Shown here one piece after another: positions 23,891 through 35,750 of a stretch of DNA of 64,000 bases. The notes under the pieces are model-generated. The model had not been told where the DNA came from. It searched no databases and saw nothing but the letters and a program-made list of their open reading frames with translations. The stretch is from Cryptomeria japonica (taxonomy: Eukaryota; Streptophyta; Pinopsida; Cupressales; Cupressaceae): assembly GCF_030272615.1 (NCBI RefSeq), contig NC_081411.1, forward strand, positions 183,914,977 through 183,978,976, written 5' to 3'. The translations under genes were made by a program, and so were the position numbers. How positions within the stretch are numbered: position 1 is the stretch's first letter; every line of letters starts with the position of its first letter.

Positions 23891-24168
23891 TGCCGCTCCC
23901 CATAACCCCGCCACCCATTACCTCCGCCTCTGCGGAATAAAGTCACTGCTGCACCTCCCTCAAAAGATTTCGGCCCTGCACAAATTCCTTCATCAAGAAA
24001 AAAAAAAAATATAAAACCCTAGCCCGAGTAGGGCTAGGGTAGTAATAAGAAATGATAAATTATAAAAAATAATATAGGGAGTATTTTATAATGCAAATTC
24101 CTAGTTAGGGTTTGCATGGTTTTGCTTTTATAAATGTGGGAAAATTGTTATATAATTTAATATATGGT

Positions 24169-24203
<35 letters not shown>

Positions 24204-24831
24204 AAAAATATATATAGAAAGTTGTGGACATTAAAGAATAAAGCAAATTTTTAGATTTTAACATTTTATTTAGTATTCTTATGAGTATATAAAATCAAGT
24301 GGGCAAACATTGATTTTTAATCAACCTAAGAGTATTGCTTATATATATATATATATATAATGAAATTGAGATTTAATTAACATACTTGGATTTTTGGAAA
24401 TTAAACTTTATAGGACGTTTTTCGTCATGGACTTATTTGTACTTTAGTTAATTTAATTTAAGTACATTTTAATTATGGATTAAAATGGATGCTAGAAGAA
24501 TAATTTTAATTAGATTTCTAAAATCAATTAATGGCTAGCAAAGATTAATTTGGCCTACGCCAATTAATTATCTAAATTAGTTGATTTATTAAATTCGAGT
24601 AGACAATAAAACTATTCACTTAGAATTCCGCATTTAATTTTTTTAATATTTTTGAATACTTGAACTAGTAGATAAAGTTAACTCTAAACATAGTTAAGAC
24701 AAAATTGTTATAGTATTTGATATTTGTCAAAATAAGATTTAAGATGTGATTTAAATTTTTTTTTTTATCCCGTTCTTGCCCTAAATTTTGGGCATGACAA
24801 GGAGGAATCCTTTTGGGAAGAAGAATAGTAC

Positions 24832-25870
24832 ATGTCAATAGAAGAGTCAGAGGGTGAGGCTACAAGAATGCCCCCAAAGATGACAAATGTGGATCTTTCT
24901 AGGATGGTGCAAGAGAATAGAGAAGAGAATGATCGGCTTGGGAAGTTGATTGAGAGCTTGGAAGGCAGGCTAGAGAGAGGACCTGATGGCTCAGAGGAAG
25001 TGGGAGAACAAGAGGAGAACCCATGAGGGCAGGAAGAAGAGGAAGTTCCTGTAGAGCATAGGTACCTGGTCAATGCCTTGAAGTCTTTGGAGAGGAGAAC
25101 CATGGACCAGAAATCAAACCTTCTTATTTTTCAGTGGGAAGATGGATGCCGATGGAGTGATGGATTGGATAGAGTCCTTGAACAATTTTTTTAAATGTGA
25201 AGACATTGCTGACAACCAAAAGATGAAGGTTGCCAAGTCAAAAATGCAAGGAGCAACCCTGACATGGTGGAATTTTGTGCAAGGAGAAAGAGTGAAAGAG
25301 GGAAGAAGAATGATCACCTCTTGGAAGAAGATGATTACAAAGATCAAGGGAGTATATGTACCAGAGGACTATGAAGTCCAATTACACAAGAGAAGGTAGA
25401 ATATTAGACAAAAAGAGATGGATGTGTGTGCCTATATTGAATAATTTCAGAAATTGAGTATAAAGTCTAAGAAGGTGGAAGATGAAAGTGAAAGAGTGGC
25501 AAGGTATCTAAACAACCTGAGGTGAAACATACAAGAAGAGTTGAACCTCTTGTACCTTGACATTGTTCATAAATGCTATCAATTAGCATTAAAAGTAGAG
25601 GAGAAGCTCAAAAGAATACAAGAGTAGAGCAGTAGAGGAAAGGGTAAGCAACCAAGAGGAAGGAGCAACTTCAGAGGAAAAGGATACAATTTTAAATTTC
25701 AAGGAGAGAGCAGTCAAGATTCCTCAAGGAATGATAACAACAACAAAGGCAAATTCAGAGGTAAAAGGCCAAATTCCAGAGGAAGATCATCAGGAAGAGG
25801 AGCAGGACCAATAAAATGTTTTAACTGCAACCAAGGGGGACACATTGCCAATAGATGCTCAAAGAAGATG
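24832..25870 (+). pseudogene. Gypsy gag (broken)
   Basis: It starts at ATG 24832 (MSIEESEGEATRMPPKM) with a coiled coil (MVQENREENDRLGKLIESLEGRL) and a stop at 25024. The capsid domain is at 25142-25400 (MDWIESLNNFF, ATLTWWNFVQGER, YVPEDYEVQL), followed by an arginine/glycine-rich linker (RGKGYNFKFQGE). The zinc knuckle CFNCNQGGHIANRC (CX2CX4HX4C, intact) is near 25818-25860. Stops at 25397, 25441, 25522 and 25625 break the frame. Confidence 0.85.
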
Positions 25871-26700
25871 GGGTCTAGTTCCCAAGGGGAAAGGAAAGCC
25901 AATCTAACCCAAGAATCAGATTACCAAGGTAGTAGTAAACCTAAATCATATGGTTATCTAGAGACCGGAGAGGCACTAATAATGAGAAGAACCCTCTTGA
26001 AGGTACCAACAACTATGGAGCCACCCCAGAGGAAGTCTATCTTCTGCACAACTTGCCAATCAAGAGGAAAGGTATGTAAGGTTTTTGTTGACTCAAGGTC
26101 TACCGAGAATTTTGTGTAAATAGAAATGGTAGAGAAGTTGAAATTGAGGAGAATACACCATCCATACCCCTATAAGGTGCCTTGGCTCACAAAAGGGCAA
26201 CAAACTCTTGTAGAAGAGCAATCATGGGTAGAATTCTAGATAGGATCATATAAAGATAAGATTTTGTTTGATGTTGTTAACATGGATGCTTGTCACCTCT
26301 TGTTTGGAAAACCATGATAGTATGACCTCAAAGCACACCATAATGGCTTTAGGAATACCTATTCCATCACAAAGAATGGCAAGGTCATAGAGCTACTGGC
26401 CCTAACTAAAAACAATGAAGAGAAAAAGGAAACTGAGTCCAAAGTGATGATGATGGAGGGCAAACCATTCCTCAAGGAGATAAAGATGGAAGAAGGAATA
26501 TTCTTTGCATTGCTTCCAATACCAACCTCAAAGGTGAAGCCCGCTACAAATGACAAAGTAGAAGGAAAGGACAAGGATCTCAGTTTAGAAGTGAAGGAGA
26601 TCATTAGTAAATACCGAGGCATAGTTGCAGATGGAGTACCAAGGAGATTTTTGCCAATGAGAGAGATCATTCATTGTATTGATTTGATCCCAGGGGCCAC
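25871..26700 (+). pseudogene. Gypsy protease region and linker to RT (broken)
   Basis: The aspartic protease start is visible as KVFVDSRSTENFV near 26080-26116; the usual D-S-G-A/S reads D-S-R-S. A stop follows directly. Later text includes MDACHLLFGKP (usually D.ILG.PW) near 26284-26315, then two stops. An acidic/basic linker leads to GIVADGVPRRFLPMREIIHCIDL at 26620-26690, the block usually just before Gypsy RT. Confidence 0.75.
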
Positions 26701-27480
26701 ATTACCTAACAAGGTTGCATACAAACTCACACCACAACAAAATGAGGAGATGACAAGGTAAATTCAAGAGTTGCTAGACTCTGATTTGATTGGAAAGAGT
26801 CTTAGCCCATGTGCAGTACCGACAGTTTTGGCATCCAGAAAGGATGAAACATGGAGGCTTTGTACTAACTCAAGAGCTCTCAACAAGATCACCATAAGGT
26901 ATAGATTTCCAATGCCTAGGATAGAGGATTTTCTTGATTATTTGGGGGGTGCAAAATATTTTTCTAAAATTGATTTAAAGAGTGGATACCACCAAATTAG
27001 AATTAGGGCCAGTGATGAGTGGAAAACAACCTTCAAAACAAATGAAGGGTTGTATGAATGGAAGGTTATGCCATTTGGTTTGTCTAACGCCCCAAGTACA
27101 TTCATGAGACTCGTGAATGAAGTTTTGAAATATTTCATAGGCAAGTTTGTAATAATGTATTTGGATGACATCCTAGTATTTAGTAGGACAAAGGAAGAAC
27201 ACTTGAGGCATCTAGACATAGTTTTGAAAAGGTTGAGTGAAGAGGAATTGATGATCAATATGGAGAAGTGTTTGTTCATGCAAGAAGAGCTCATCTACCT
27301 AGGATTTGTGATCTCCAAGGGTCACTTGAAGATGGATCAGGATAAGGTAAATTCAATTCTTTCTTGGCCTACTCCTAAGACTATTGGTGAAGTTACAATT
27401 TTCCATGGATTAGCTACATTTTATAGAAAGTTCATAAGAGGTTTTAGTTAGATATGTGCTCCAATGTTGGAAACCATAAA
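26701..27480 (+). pseudogene. Gypsy reverse transcriptase
   Basis: All core blocks are readable: PNKVAYKLTPQQNEEM, then [34 protein letters not shown] (first catalytic Asp), [22 protein letters not shown], and [12 protein letters not shown] (YLDD catalytic box, intact, near 27157-27186). The stretch 26771-27451 is open for 226 codons. A stop at 26759 precedes it and one at 27449 ends it before the RNase H. It is the best preserved domain of the element. Confidence 0.93.
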
Positions 27481-28020
27481 AAGGTGGTCAAAAGTGCAGG
27501 TTTTCTTGGACAAAGGAGGTGGATGAGACATTTGAGACTCTCAAGAAAAATGTAGCTCAACAACTGGTACTTGCTTTACCTGAATTTTAACAAAGTGTTT
27601 CAGATTGAATGTGATGCTAGTCATGTGGCCATAGGAATAGTCATAAACCAAGAAGCCAGACCTATAGCATTCTTTAGTGAAAAAATCAATGAGGTAAAGA
27701 GAAAATATTCTTCTTATGACCTAAAAATGTATGCACTAGTTCAGGAATTGAAAAAATGGAGACACTATACGCTACCAAAGGAATTTATGGTCTACACTAA
27801 CAACCAAGCCTTGAGTTTCATTAATAGCCAAGAAAAGTTAAACCATAGGCATATGAAGTGGGTAGAATCCCTACAAGCCTATACCTTTTGCATAAAACAC
27901 AAGAAAGGAATAGCCAACAAAGTGGTTGATGCACTGAGTAGGAGAGTACTGACCATATCTGAAATCCAATTAGAAAGCATTGGGATTGATGCAATGAAAG
28001 ACATGTATGCCGCAAATGAG
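27481..28020 (+). pseudogene. Gypsy RNase H
   Basis: Catalytic-type motifs are present: FQIECDASHVAIGIV (usually T.ASD..LGAVL), RKYSSYDLKMYALVQ with the second acidic position changed to Lys (usually YDKE), YTNNQALSFI (usually TDH.SL, Asp to Asn) and GIANKVVDALSRR. Several active-site residues are altered. The frame 27571-28608 carries on into integrase without a stop. Confidence 0.88.
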
Positions 28021-29200
28021 GAATTTAAGGAGATTTACAAAACATTTACTGAATTTGGTGAAAGGTATCATGTAGAGTTTTCTAATTTTCTGATCCAAGA
28101 TGGACTTCTTTTTAAAGGTGGGCAATTGTGTATACCAAAGCTCTCAATGAGGACTAATATCATCAAGGAAAAGCATAGTGGAGCTATGGCAGGTCATTTT
28201 GGTTTGGACAAGACACTTGAATTGGTAAGAAGGCACTACTTTTGGCCCAAATTGCAGGTTGATGTGAGAAAATTTGTAGATACATGCACCATTTGCCAAA
28301 AGGCAAAAGGAAGAAGTACCAATGCTGGTCTCTATCAACCCTTACCCATTCGCTCAATACCTTGGGAAAGTGTGTCAATGAAATTTGTAATGGGTTTACC
28401 CAGGACCCAAAATGGGTTTGACAATGTATTTGTGATAGTGGATATGTTTAGTAAAATGACACATTTCTTTCCATGTAAGTCCACTAGCGATGCATCTTAT
28501 ATAACAGATTTGTTTTTTAGAGAAGTAGGAAGGATTCATGGACTTCCATTGGCCATTTTTGGAGAACTCTGTGGAGGAAACTTGGCACCAATTTGTCTTT
28601 CTCATTAGCCTACCATCCACAAATAGATGGGCAGACATGAGTAGTAAACCAGTCATTAGGGAATTCGTTGAGATGTCTTACAAGGAAACATGGTGAAAAG
28701 TGGGATTCAATCTTACTTGAGGTTGAGTTTGCCTACAATGAAACTGTAAATAGAAGCACCAGGAAGTCACCATTTCAGATTGTGTATGGGTTGCATCCAA
28801 GAGGGGTATTGGAGTTGAGAAAACTACCCCATACGGATCCCATAAGTGAAGATGGTGAGAGGTTTGCTGAAGCCATAAAAGAAGTTCATGAGCAGGTCAA
28901 AATACAACTTCAAAAGTCATCAGAAAAATACAAAGAACATGTAGATCAGAAAGGAGAGAGGTATAGTTTCAAGTTGGAGATTTGGTTTGGGCAAATTTGA
29001 AGAAGGAAAGGTTACCTAAGGGCAAACACACTAAGATCATGCAAAGGAAAGTTAGACCATGTCAAATCTTGAAGAAGTTTGGCAATAATGCTTATGAAAT
29101 TCAATTACCATCAAACCTTGGCATATCTCCTATTTTTAATGTTTGTGATCTAACTCCTTTTAAAGATGACTCTAATGTAGGTAACTCATAGCAGATCCTA
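28021..29200 (+). pseudogene. Gypsy integrase (broken)
   Basis: The HHCC zinc domain is at 28170-28310 (EKHSGAMAGHFG, CTICQKAKG). The catalytic core starts with WESVSMKFVMGLP (usually D at the Lys-Phe-Val position) and VIVDMFSKMTHFFPC (second conserved Asp). A frameshift and stop near 28540-28608 disturb the middle. The rest (KWDSILLEVEFAYNETVNRSTRKSPFQIVYG near 28690-28790) and the GPY/F-like region (MQRKVRPCQILKKFGNNAYEIQLP) follow in other frames. Confidence 0.88.
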
Positions 29201-29214
29201 GAAGAAGCAACAAA

Positions 29215-29400
29215 TATAGATTTTCCCAAACATGAGCCACCTAAACTTGAAAAAATTTTGGACACCAAGATTGTAAAGAAGACCAGGAACAATGAGTATA
29301 AACAATACTTGGTCAAATAGAAAGGAAAACCAGACTCTAAAGCCATTTGGTTGGATGAAGATCAGATTAATAAGCATGGCACTACATGACCTCATTTGAA
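29215..29400 (+). pseudogene. Gypsy C-terminal chromodomain-like region
   Basis: After the integrase the frame reads EKILDTKIVKKTRNNEYKQY, then LVK, a TAG at 29318-29320, and KGKPDSKAIWLDEDQI. This is the chromodomain pattern (aromatic, YLVKWKG-like and W.....L positions), with the key Trp codon turned into a stop. In chromoviruses this domain steers integration to particular chromatin. It supports placement of the element in the chromovirus branch. Confidence 0.7.
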
Positions 29401-29431
29401 GTGGACTTGATATTCATTCACCCCAAGAGTA

Positions 29432-30950
29432 TGGTGCAGGAGCACCTCATGACTAAGATAATATGAGCAATAAAGGATAAAGGACACACATGAGAATGTG
29501 AACTTTCAATCTATGTAATAGGGTAGTCTTGTTTGTTTGATGTTTGATTTGTTTGTAATAAATCCCACCTTGTAACCCAATGACATGTATTTGGCAATTT
29601 GATAAGTCACCATGGGCATATGGGCCTAGGGGTATTTGGCTGAGTATTTTTCTAGGTGTTTATGTGTTGGAGATGTCTTAGAAAGGTTTAATGTCAAAAA
29701 GTTGCTCAGACTTGACAACTTTGTTGACAACTTTTAATGACAACTTTTGGTTGCAAACAACAACTTCTTTCCAACGGTCACCTCGATTCAAAAAGTGGTT
29801 GATAACCATTGAGGAAGGTATAAAATATAATCTCCAATCATAATTGAATTAGGAGAGAAGGAGGGGAGAATGAATTTGTAAACTTTAGCATAATTGAAGT
29901 AATAGATTTATGAGAATTCCCTGCAATTCTATTATTATATGTGGTGTCCCGTACTATACAATCATTTTTGAATTAGGAAACTAGTGGGATGTGTTAGAGT
30001 GGCCAATCACCTTTCAGATGCATCAAGTATGAGGTCCTAATTGACCAAGACAAGGAAGAAATTGATAAATTTGTGGAAGTGTTCTAGATTTGATAGTTTT
30101 GTCTAGGGTTTACAAAGAAATGACCTTACCTTGCTGATCCTTCATTTGTGGTTCACAACTTTGGAGGGGATGCAAGTATGGCCAATTTATTTTAGGATTT
30201 TAAAGGTCTTTTGCAGGTTAGGACCAGTTGGAGGCAAGGGTTTGATGCATTAAGGTGGGCAACTCCATGTGGCCACCGACAAGTGTAAGCAAACAGGTCT
30301 CACATCAGGGGTTAAAGGTTTGATCATGATCTAAGGCTTAGGAATTGGTGTATTTGCAATGGCTTAAGAGTATTCCTTGAGTTTTTTTGGTGCATTAAGG
30401 TCTGTGTCTATACACTCCTTTGAAAAATAGGCCTAATTGGGCTATACCGATCCCCTAACCATAGTAGGGTTTGGATTCTTGTGTTCCCTATCGATAAGAA
30501 CCCTTAGGATATGTTTTGTAACCCCCAAAAGGGTATCCAAATCTGAGACTTTTTGTCTGGTCTTTTCGAGAAACAAAGAGTAAGTGTAGAAAACTGGTTT
30601 GGTGGGGCTATTAGGTTTTGTAGACCTTGTTGTAGCAGTTATCCAAACCGGTATAGGGAACCTGAACTCAATATTGATGGAAGTCTCTCTGACCTAGGGG
30701 AATTCAAATCAAACCTTCATTAGCCATTTTTGCATTGGAGAAGGGACCAAACCAATGTTGACCATAGAGACTTTGTACTGGTAAATGAGAGAGACCTTGT
30801 ACTGGTAGTCTTTTGTTTAGAGAAAGGGGTATGGGACTTGTCAAACTGATGTTCCTTAACCCCTAGAGTGTTGTGTGATTGCTAGGGTCCTTGGTGTGTT
30901 CTTGGATTAGGGAAACCTATCCTATACCGACACCGGAACTCTCTGCATCA
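29432..30950 (+). repeat. Gypsy 3' LTR
   Basis: It is the partner of 19027-20543 with the same ends and nearly the same length. It is followed by the CTATC target duplication, after which the minus-strand host gag resumes. Confidence 0.92.
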
Positions 30951-30955
30951 CTATC

Positions 30956-31533
30956 TAGCATCTCATCAAGCATTACTGAGCTATTTTTGAATTTCTCCTT
31001 TTAATCATTAGAAGTAGAAATATCATATCTTAGAATTGTGATGTCTTTCAAGTTCTTGACCATCATTCTTGGATTGTGCCAATTCAAGCCTCAACTGATC
31101 AATCTCATAATTCAGTCTGCAACACTCATTTGCTCTATCTTTTAATGATTGAGTTAAGCTTTCTTCATTCTTTTTCTGGTCTCCAATCTCCTTTGTCAGT
31201 TTCATAACAATGGATTGCATTTCATTCTTCAATACAACATTCTCTCTAGTAAGCTTTTCACATTCATCAATCTTGCCTTGATCTTCAATGCTTTCTTCAT
31301 CTTTCTCTTTCAGTTTGTCCACCAACTCTTTCCTCTCATCTCTTGAAATGCTCACTTGTTTCTTCAATATCTCAATGAAGTATTCAATTGCAGTCAAGTT
31401 TGTCTTCAAGGAAATTCATTTCTTGCTGCATCAAGGTCTTCATGTGCCACACTTATCTATCTCTGCAAACTAGAATCCATTGATTCAATCTTTTGGACTT
31501 TCCTCGAGTTGTTAGACTTCCTCGGAGGAACTA
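30956..31533 (-). pseudogene. N-terminal coiled-coil part of the host element gag-like frame (broken)
   Basis: The minus strand from 31409 to 31023 is open for 128 residues of strong heptad-type sequence (IEILKKQVSISRDERKELVDKLKEKDEE, then ENVVLKNEMQSIVMKLTKEIGDQKKNE), predicted by eye to be coiled coil. Text on both sides is in other frames or after stops. It starts just inside the primer-binding site and continues across the nested Gypsy element into the zinc-knuckle part at 19026. Cellular role: particle or RNA packaging at most, by position; not shown. Confidence 0.65.
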
Positions 31534-31534
31534 G

Positions 31535-31547
31535 GCTTTGATACCAA
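31535..31547 (-). promoter_or_regulatory. Primer-binding site of the host element
   Basis: On the minus strand TTGGTATCAAAGC follows the LTR end CCAACA by one base. It is the initiator-Met type site and shows that transcription of this element runs leftward. Confidence 0.8.
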
Positions 31548-31548
31548 T

Positions 31549-32345
31549 TGTTGGAATCAATGAACACTGAGATGGGGGTTGAATCAATGTTCTGCAATTT
31601 ATAAACTTATTAAATATTGATTCTTAAACCACAAGATGAATAAGAAAGAAAACAAAGCGCAGAAGCATAAAACAAATAACCATGCAACCATAACACCGAG
31701 ATTTTTATGTGGAAATACTAAAGAAAAAAACCATACTGGAATTTGAACCCACAATATTATTCCACTATGGCCAATAGCAAAACAATATTACATGAGGGGA
31801 ATGCACTTGCATTCAGACACACTACTTAGAGATCACTGCTCAAGTTACAAAATAGGGGTACAACCCCGGAGGAAGACTTGCTACCTTACAAATGATTACA
31901 CAAAGTGATGAACTAGAAAACAACATCTATTTATGCAAAAAATCAGTTCCAGTTAGGCACAAAGTGATCTAGTGTGACTGATAAACTTAATTGCTATGTT
32001 TTGGCCTGCAACTACTTACTGGATCAACTAAAGTCAAGGTGTGGATGTGAAACTGAGCTCAGTCACTTTAAAAAAATTTCTACCACATCATATCCATCAT
32101 AAAAAGCATCATTCAGGACGATCTTATATATCTGCACACACAAAAATGATCTCCCACAAATCGGCTTCACCAAATATCAAAATATGAAACATGCAGCTTC
32201 AAGTCGGTTTCAATCTTTACAAAAAAAAATATTCTGGATCAATACCATATGATTACATGCTTTCTATAGGTCTCACAAATTATCTCAAACACATCATCAA
32301 TCACCGTAATTAACTCTAAGAATTCGGTCACACGTTACACCAACA
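31549..32345 (-). repeat. Full-length LTR of the host element
   Basis: On the minus strand it begins TGTTGGTGTAACG and ends GATTCCAACA, giving perfect inverted ends TGTTGG/CCAACA, about 797 bp. Its first 235 bases are repeated at 8471-8705 and 34102-34336. The match to those copies continues past the LTR boundary to about 32371, so element interior lies on both sides of this LTR. Confidence 0.72.
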
Positions 32346-32374
32346 ATTATGAAGATAACTATGTTTAATTGCTC
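32346..32374 (-). other. Element stub fused to ankyrin exon 2
   Basis: A stub of about 26-29 bp of host-element interior (compare 8706-8740) lies between the LTR and ankyrin copy B. The switch into exon text happens at a shared TGC (32375-32377). Confidence 0.65.
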
Positions 32375-33486
32375 TGCCTGAATGAAAGGGTAGGCTTATC
32401 ATATTCGGTCAACCAGGGACTTCCAGAAGAAAAGCGCCCGCGAAGTGGAGGAAACGCAGATCCAGCTGGAAAAAAGGATCCCTTTTCAGAGATAAGTGGA
32501 GGAAACACACCTCTGCACAATGCAGCAAGGAAGAAAAGCTTGAATGTATGTTTATTTCTATTACGAGCATCTAGTTGTTACTGAAGTTGTTTCCTTGAGC
32601 CAACTCTTGTGTTTAAGCATACATTTTGGGTTTTTCGATTGTTTAATTTCTATATACTGATTTGAGTGTGCATTTTGTAGATGGTCAATTCGTTGCTGCG
32701 TATAAAGGGGATAAACATATTTGTCATTTACAAGGAAGGCTTAATGACCCTCGACAATGTGAGAGAGAACACAGAGTACCACGAATCCAACAGAATAATT
32801 GCAGTGCTGTCTAATTATCTTTCCAACTAAAAGCCTTTCCTATACAACGCTCCAAAGGTTTGCGCACAGAAGCACGAGAATGCCATTAACATGGTGAACA
32901 AAACATATGATGACAGGCGCATCACTGAATTAGTGGTGGCAGTGTTGTTAGCCACAATGACATTTACAACGGCTTTCACTGTTCCAGGTAGTTTTGTGTT
33001 GGACGATGAGAATGGAAACAAGAGTTTAGGCTGGCCGATTCTGCTCGGATTGCACTCCTTCAAGATTTTTCTCATCGCTGATTGCTTGGCATTCTTTCTG
33101 TCGCTATTCGTGGTACTAATGTGGCAGATGAGTACACCAATCACCATAGGAAATAAGATATTGTTCATGTGTACCACTAACCTATTGGTTTGTGCCACGT
33201 TTGCCTTTACAGCCTATGGCTTCATGGCTGCAGTGTATTCCATGCTTGGTTCATTCTTGGGGCGTGCTTGGTTATCTCCTTCTGTTGTAATTTCACCTTT
33301 TTGTACACGGGTTCAAAGTTTTTCGTGACAAAGGCCCGATTCCTCTATTCCCTGACCGTGGGGGAGTGGGTGTGGACGAAACTAGAGAGATGGGGGCTTC
33401 TAAACTTTCTACGCCAGTCGAAAAACAAGTGCCTTGACATCTTTTACTTCTGGCCTACCCAGGACAAAGATATGGCTACGATATAG
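32375..33486 (+). pseudogene. Ankyrin/PGG copy B (5'-truncated, frameshifted)
   Basis: It begins inside exon 2 at CTGAATGAAAGGG and runs through the exon end at 32547 (donor GTATGT) and intron 2. Exon 3 starts at 32681 after TTTTGTAG. Exon 3 has a TAA at codon 50 (32828-32830), a 25-bp deletion near 33247 and a 22-bp deletion near 33341, both frameshifting, against the intact gene. The membrane helices are still readable (ELVVAVLLATMTFTTAFTVPGSF, FFLSLFVVLMWQMSTPIT). Exon 1, intron 1 and most of exon 2 are missing, replaced by LTR-element sequence. Confidence 0.9.
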
Positions 33487-34101
33487 AACACTTAGTGATT
33501 AATAAGGTTTGAAAAGGTGTGTGATATTTCTATCAAGTTCCCCAAGTTAAAGCTTCCCGGCTTTGTGCCGCAAGGTGAAGTGCGGATGCATTGCTTCAGC
33601 TTCTTATTAGTCCCTACCTATGATCTTTTCAAGTCTGTGTTATGAATGTTTGCAAATGGTTATAATTGTACTAATTATCTATGTCCGTGTTACACATGCA
33701 AAACAAATACTTGCATCCTTCAAGATGTGATGTTTGTGTTTGTGTATTTCAAAGTTGAATATATGATGTATTGCCAATAATATTTTCTAAATTATCTTTT
33801 GAATTATAGATAAGTTTCATATTATATTGAAATATATTAGTCATGGATTCACGAAAGAACTTCACAATTATTATGATATCATATAGTTTATATGTTTTAG
33901 ATATATAAATTTTTGAAAATTAAATATTCATAAAAATAACACATATTTTACAAACCAATCAATTAGGACTATTTGCCATACAATCATATTTACAAATTTA
34001 AAATAATGTCCAATAAATTTAAGATTGCATTCGTGGAAGTCAATTTTTTTTAATAGAATTGCACATTCAATCATGTCTTTTTTTGACAAAACTAGAACTC
34101 A
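33487..34101 (+). other. 3' flank of copy B, shared with copies A and C
   Basis: The text from the stop region on matches 57354-57960 behind the intact gene. From 33641 it also matches 8011-8470 behind copy A. No coding frame is supported. Confidence 0.8.
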
Positions 34102-34640
34102 TCACTAAGGATGATCTTATATATGTGCACACACAAAAATTATCTCCCACAAGTTGGCTTCACCAAATATCAAAATATGAAACGCGTAGCTTCAAGTCGG
34201 CTTCAATCTTTACAAAACTTTATTCTGAATCAATACCAAATGATTACACACTTCCTATAGGTCTCACCAATCATCTGGGACACATCATCAATCACTGAAA
34301 TTAACTCGAAGAATCTAGTCACACATTACATCAACAATTATGAAGATAACTCTGTTTAACTGCTTTGCCAAATACCGGACCTTTAACCAAGCATAGGAAT
34401 CAACAACGAATAGTAGATCTACATGACAAGTTTTTTCATATACTTAACCAACTATAACGAAACCAAAATGCTTTACCAAAAATAGGAAATGTTCATCAAA
34501 ACTTTACACTAAGCTTCACTAGGCAGACTTAATACCAGAAAACTTACTAAAGACATTTGGTTAACCAAATTTGCATACCGGATCAGATCAATAGGATAAG
34601 TTGCTATAGATGAAAACTCCTAAGAATATGCATCCATCAG
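34102..34640 (-). mobile_element. Truncated end of the same minus-strand LTR element behind copy B
   Basis: 34102-34336 repeats the first 235 bases of the LTR, and 34337-34640 repeats the element stub seen at 8706-9008. The junction with ankyrin flank is at the same base as behind copy A. After about 34640 the match ends and a purine-rich tract begins. Confidence 0.75.
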
Positions 34641-34676
34641 GCATGATCATTATTCACCATAGCATCAAGTGCTAAC

Positions 34677-35750
34677 AAGAAGGGGGAAGAAGAAAGAGAT
34701 AGATATGAAGATAGAGATAGAGATGGAGATGGAGAAGAAGAGGGATATGGAGGGGAGAGGGAGAGATAAAGAGAGAGAGAGAGAGAGATGGATATATAGA
34801 GATGGAAGATATAAATATATAGAGAAGGAGAGAGGGGGACATATAGAAGTATAAAGATAGAGATAGGAAGTATCATAAAGAGATAGGTGGAGAGATAGAA
34901 AGATACAAAGATAAAAATAAAATGAGACATGGAATAAGAAATATGGAGAGACATATGTCTAGAGATGGAATGAGAGAGAGGAAGACAGATGTAGAGATGA
35001 AGATAGAAGGAGAGAGGAAGAGGGAGAGCTAGATAGGTAGAGGGATAGATAGAGATATATATAGATTGAGATATAGAGGGGGAGAGATAGAGATGAATAG
35101 GTAAATATATGTAGAGGAAGAGGGAGAGGGAGAGATAATTGAAGGGACATAGATGGTATATAGAGCAATAGAGATATAGAATATAAGGAGATGTAGAGAG
35201 AGGAGGAGAGAGAGAGATTGGGGATAGATAGAGAGACAACCAATCAAAGAGAAGTAGAGATGGAGAGATGGGGAGACAAAGTTATATGAGAATAGAAAGT
35301 GAGGCAGAGGTATATTTAGAGACATGAATAAAGGAATAGGAAGGGAGTGCGGGAGGGAGATATGGGGAGAGATAGAGAGGTAGCATAGAAAAGGACAAGG
35401 AGATAGATAGAGAGATAGATGTACATAGATATGATTAGAAAGATATAGAGGAGTGAGAAGGAGATAAAGAGAAATAGATAGAAAGAGTCATAGAGCAGCA
35501 GAGATAGAGTTAATAAGAGAGAGGTAGATATAATGAGATATAAATATATAGAAAGAGGTGGAGAAAGATGGAGAGATAATAAGATAGAGATAGAGGGAAT
35601 GCTGAAGAAAAGAGATATAGATATAGTATGAATCTAGATAGAGGGATGAATGGATGGAGAGAGGGAGACATGTCTAGAAATAGAGGGGGGTAGGCAAATA
35701 GATGTATAGATGAATATAGAGGGGGAGAGGAAGAGGGATATATAAACAAC
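34677..35750. repeat. Purine-rich GA/GATA tract, 1.1 kb
   Basis: The plus strand is nearly all purine with T interruptions, built from GAGA, GATA and GGAGA words. The minus strand therefore shows long stop-free frames rich in Ser, Leu, Tyr and Ile; these are low-complexity artefacts. Confidence 0.92.

Noticed and set aside
23624-24014. Several overlapping Cys/His/Ala-rich frames on both strands
   Set aside because: The 34-bp GC-rich repeat has no stop in most frames; the repetitive proteins have no start context or family likeness.
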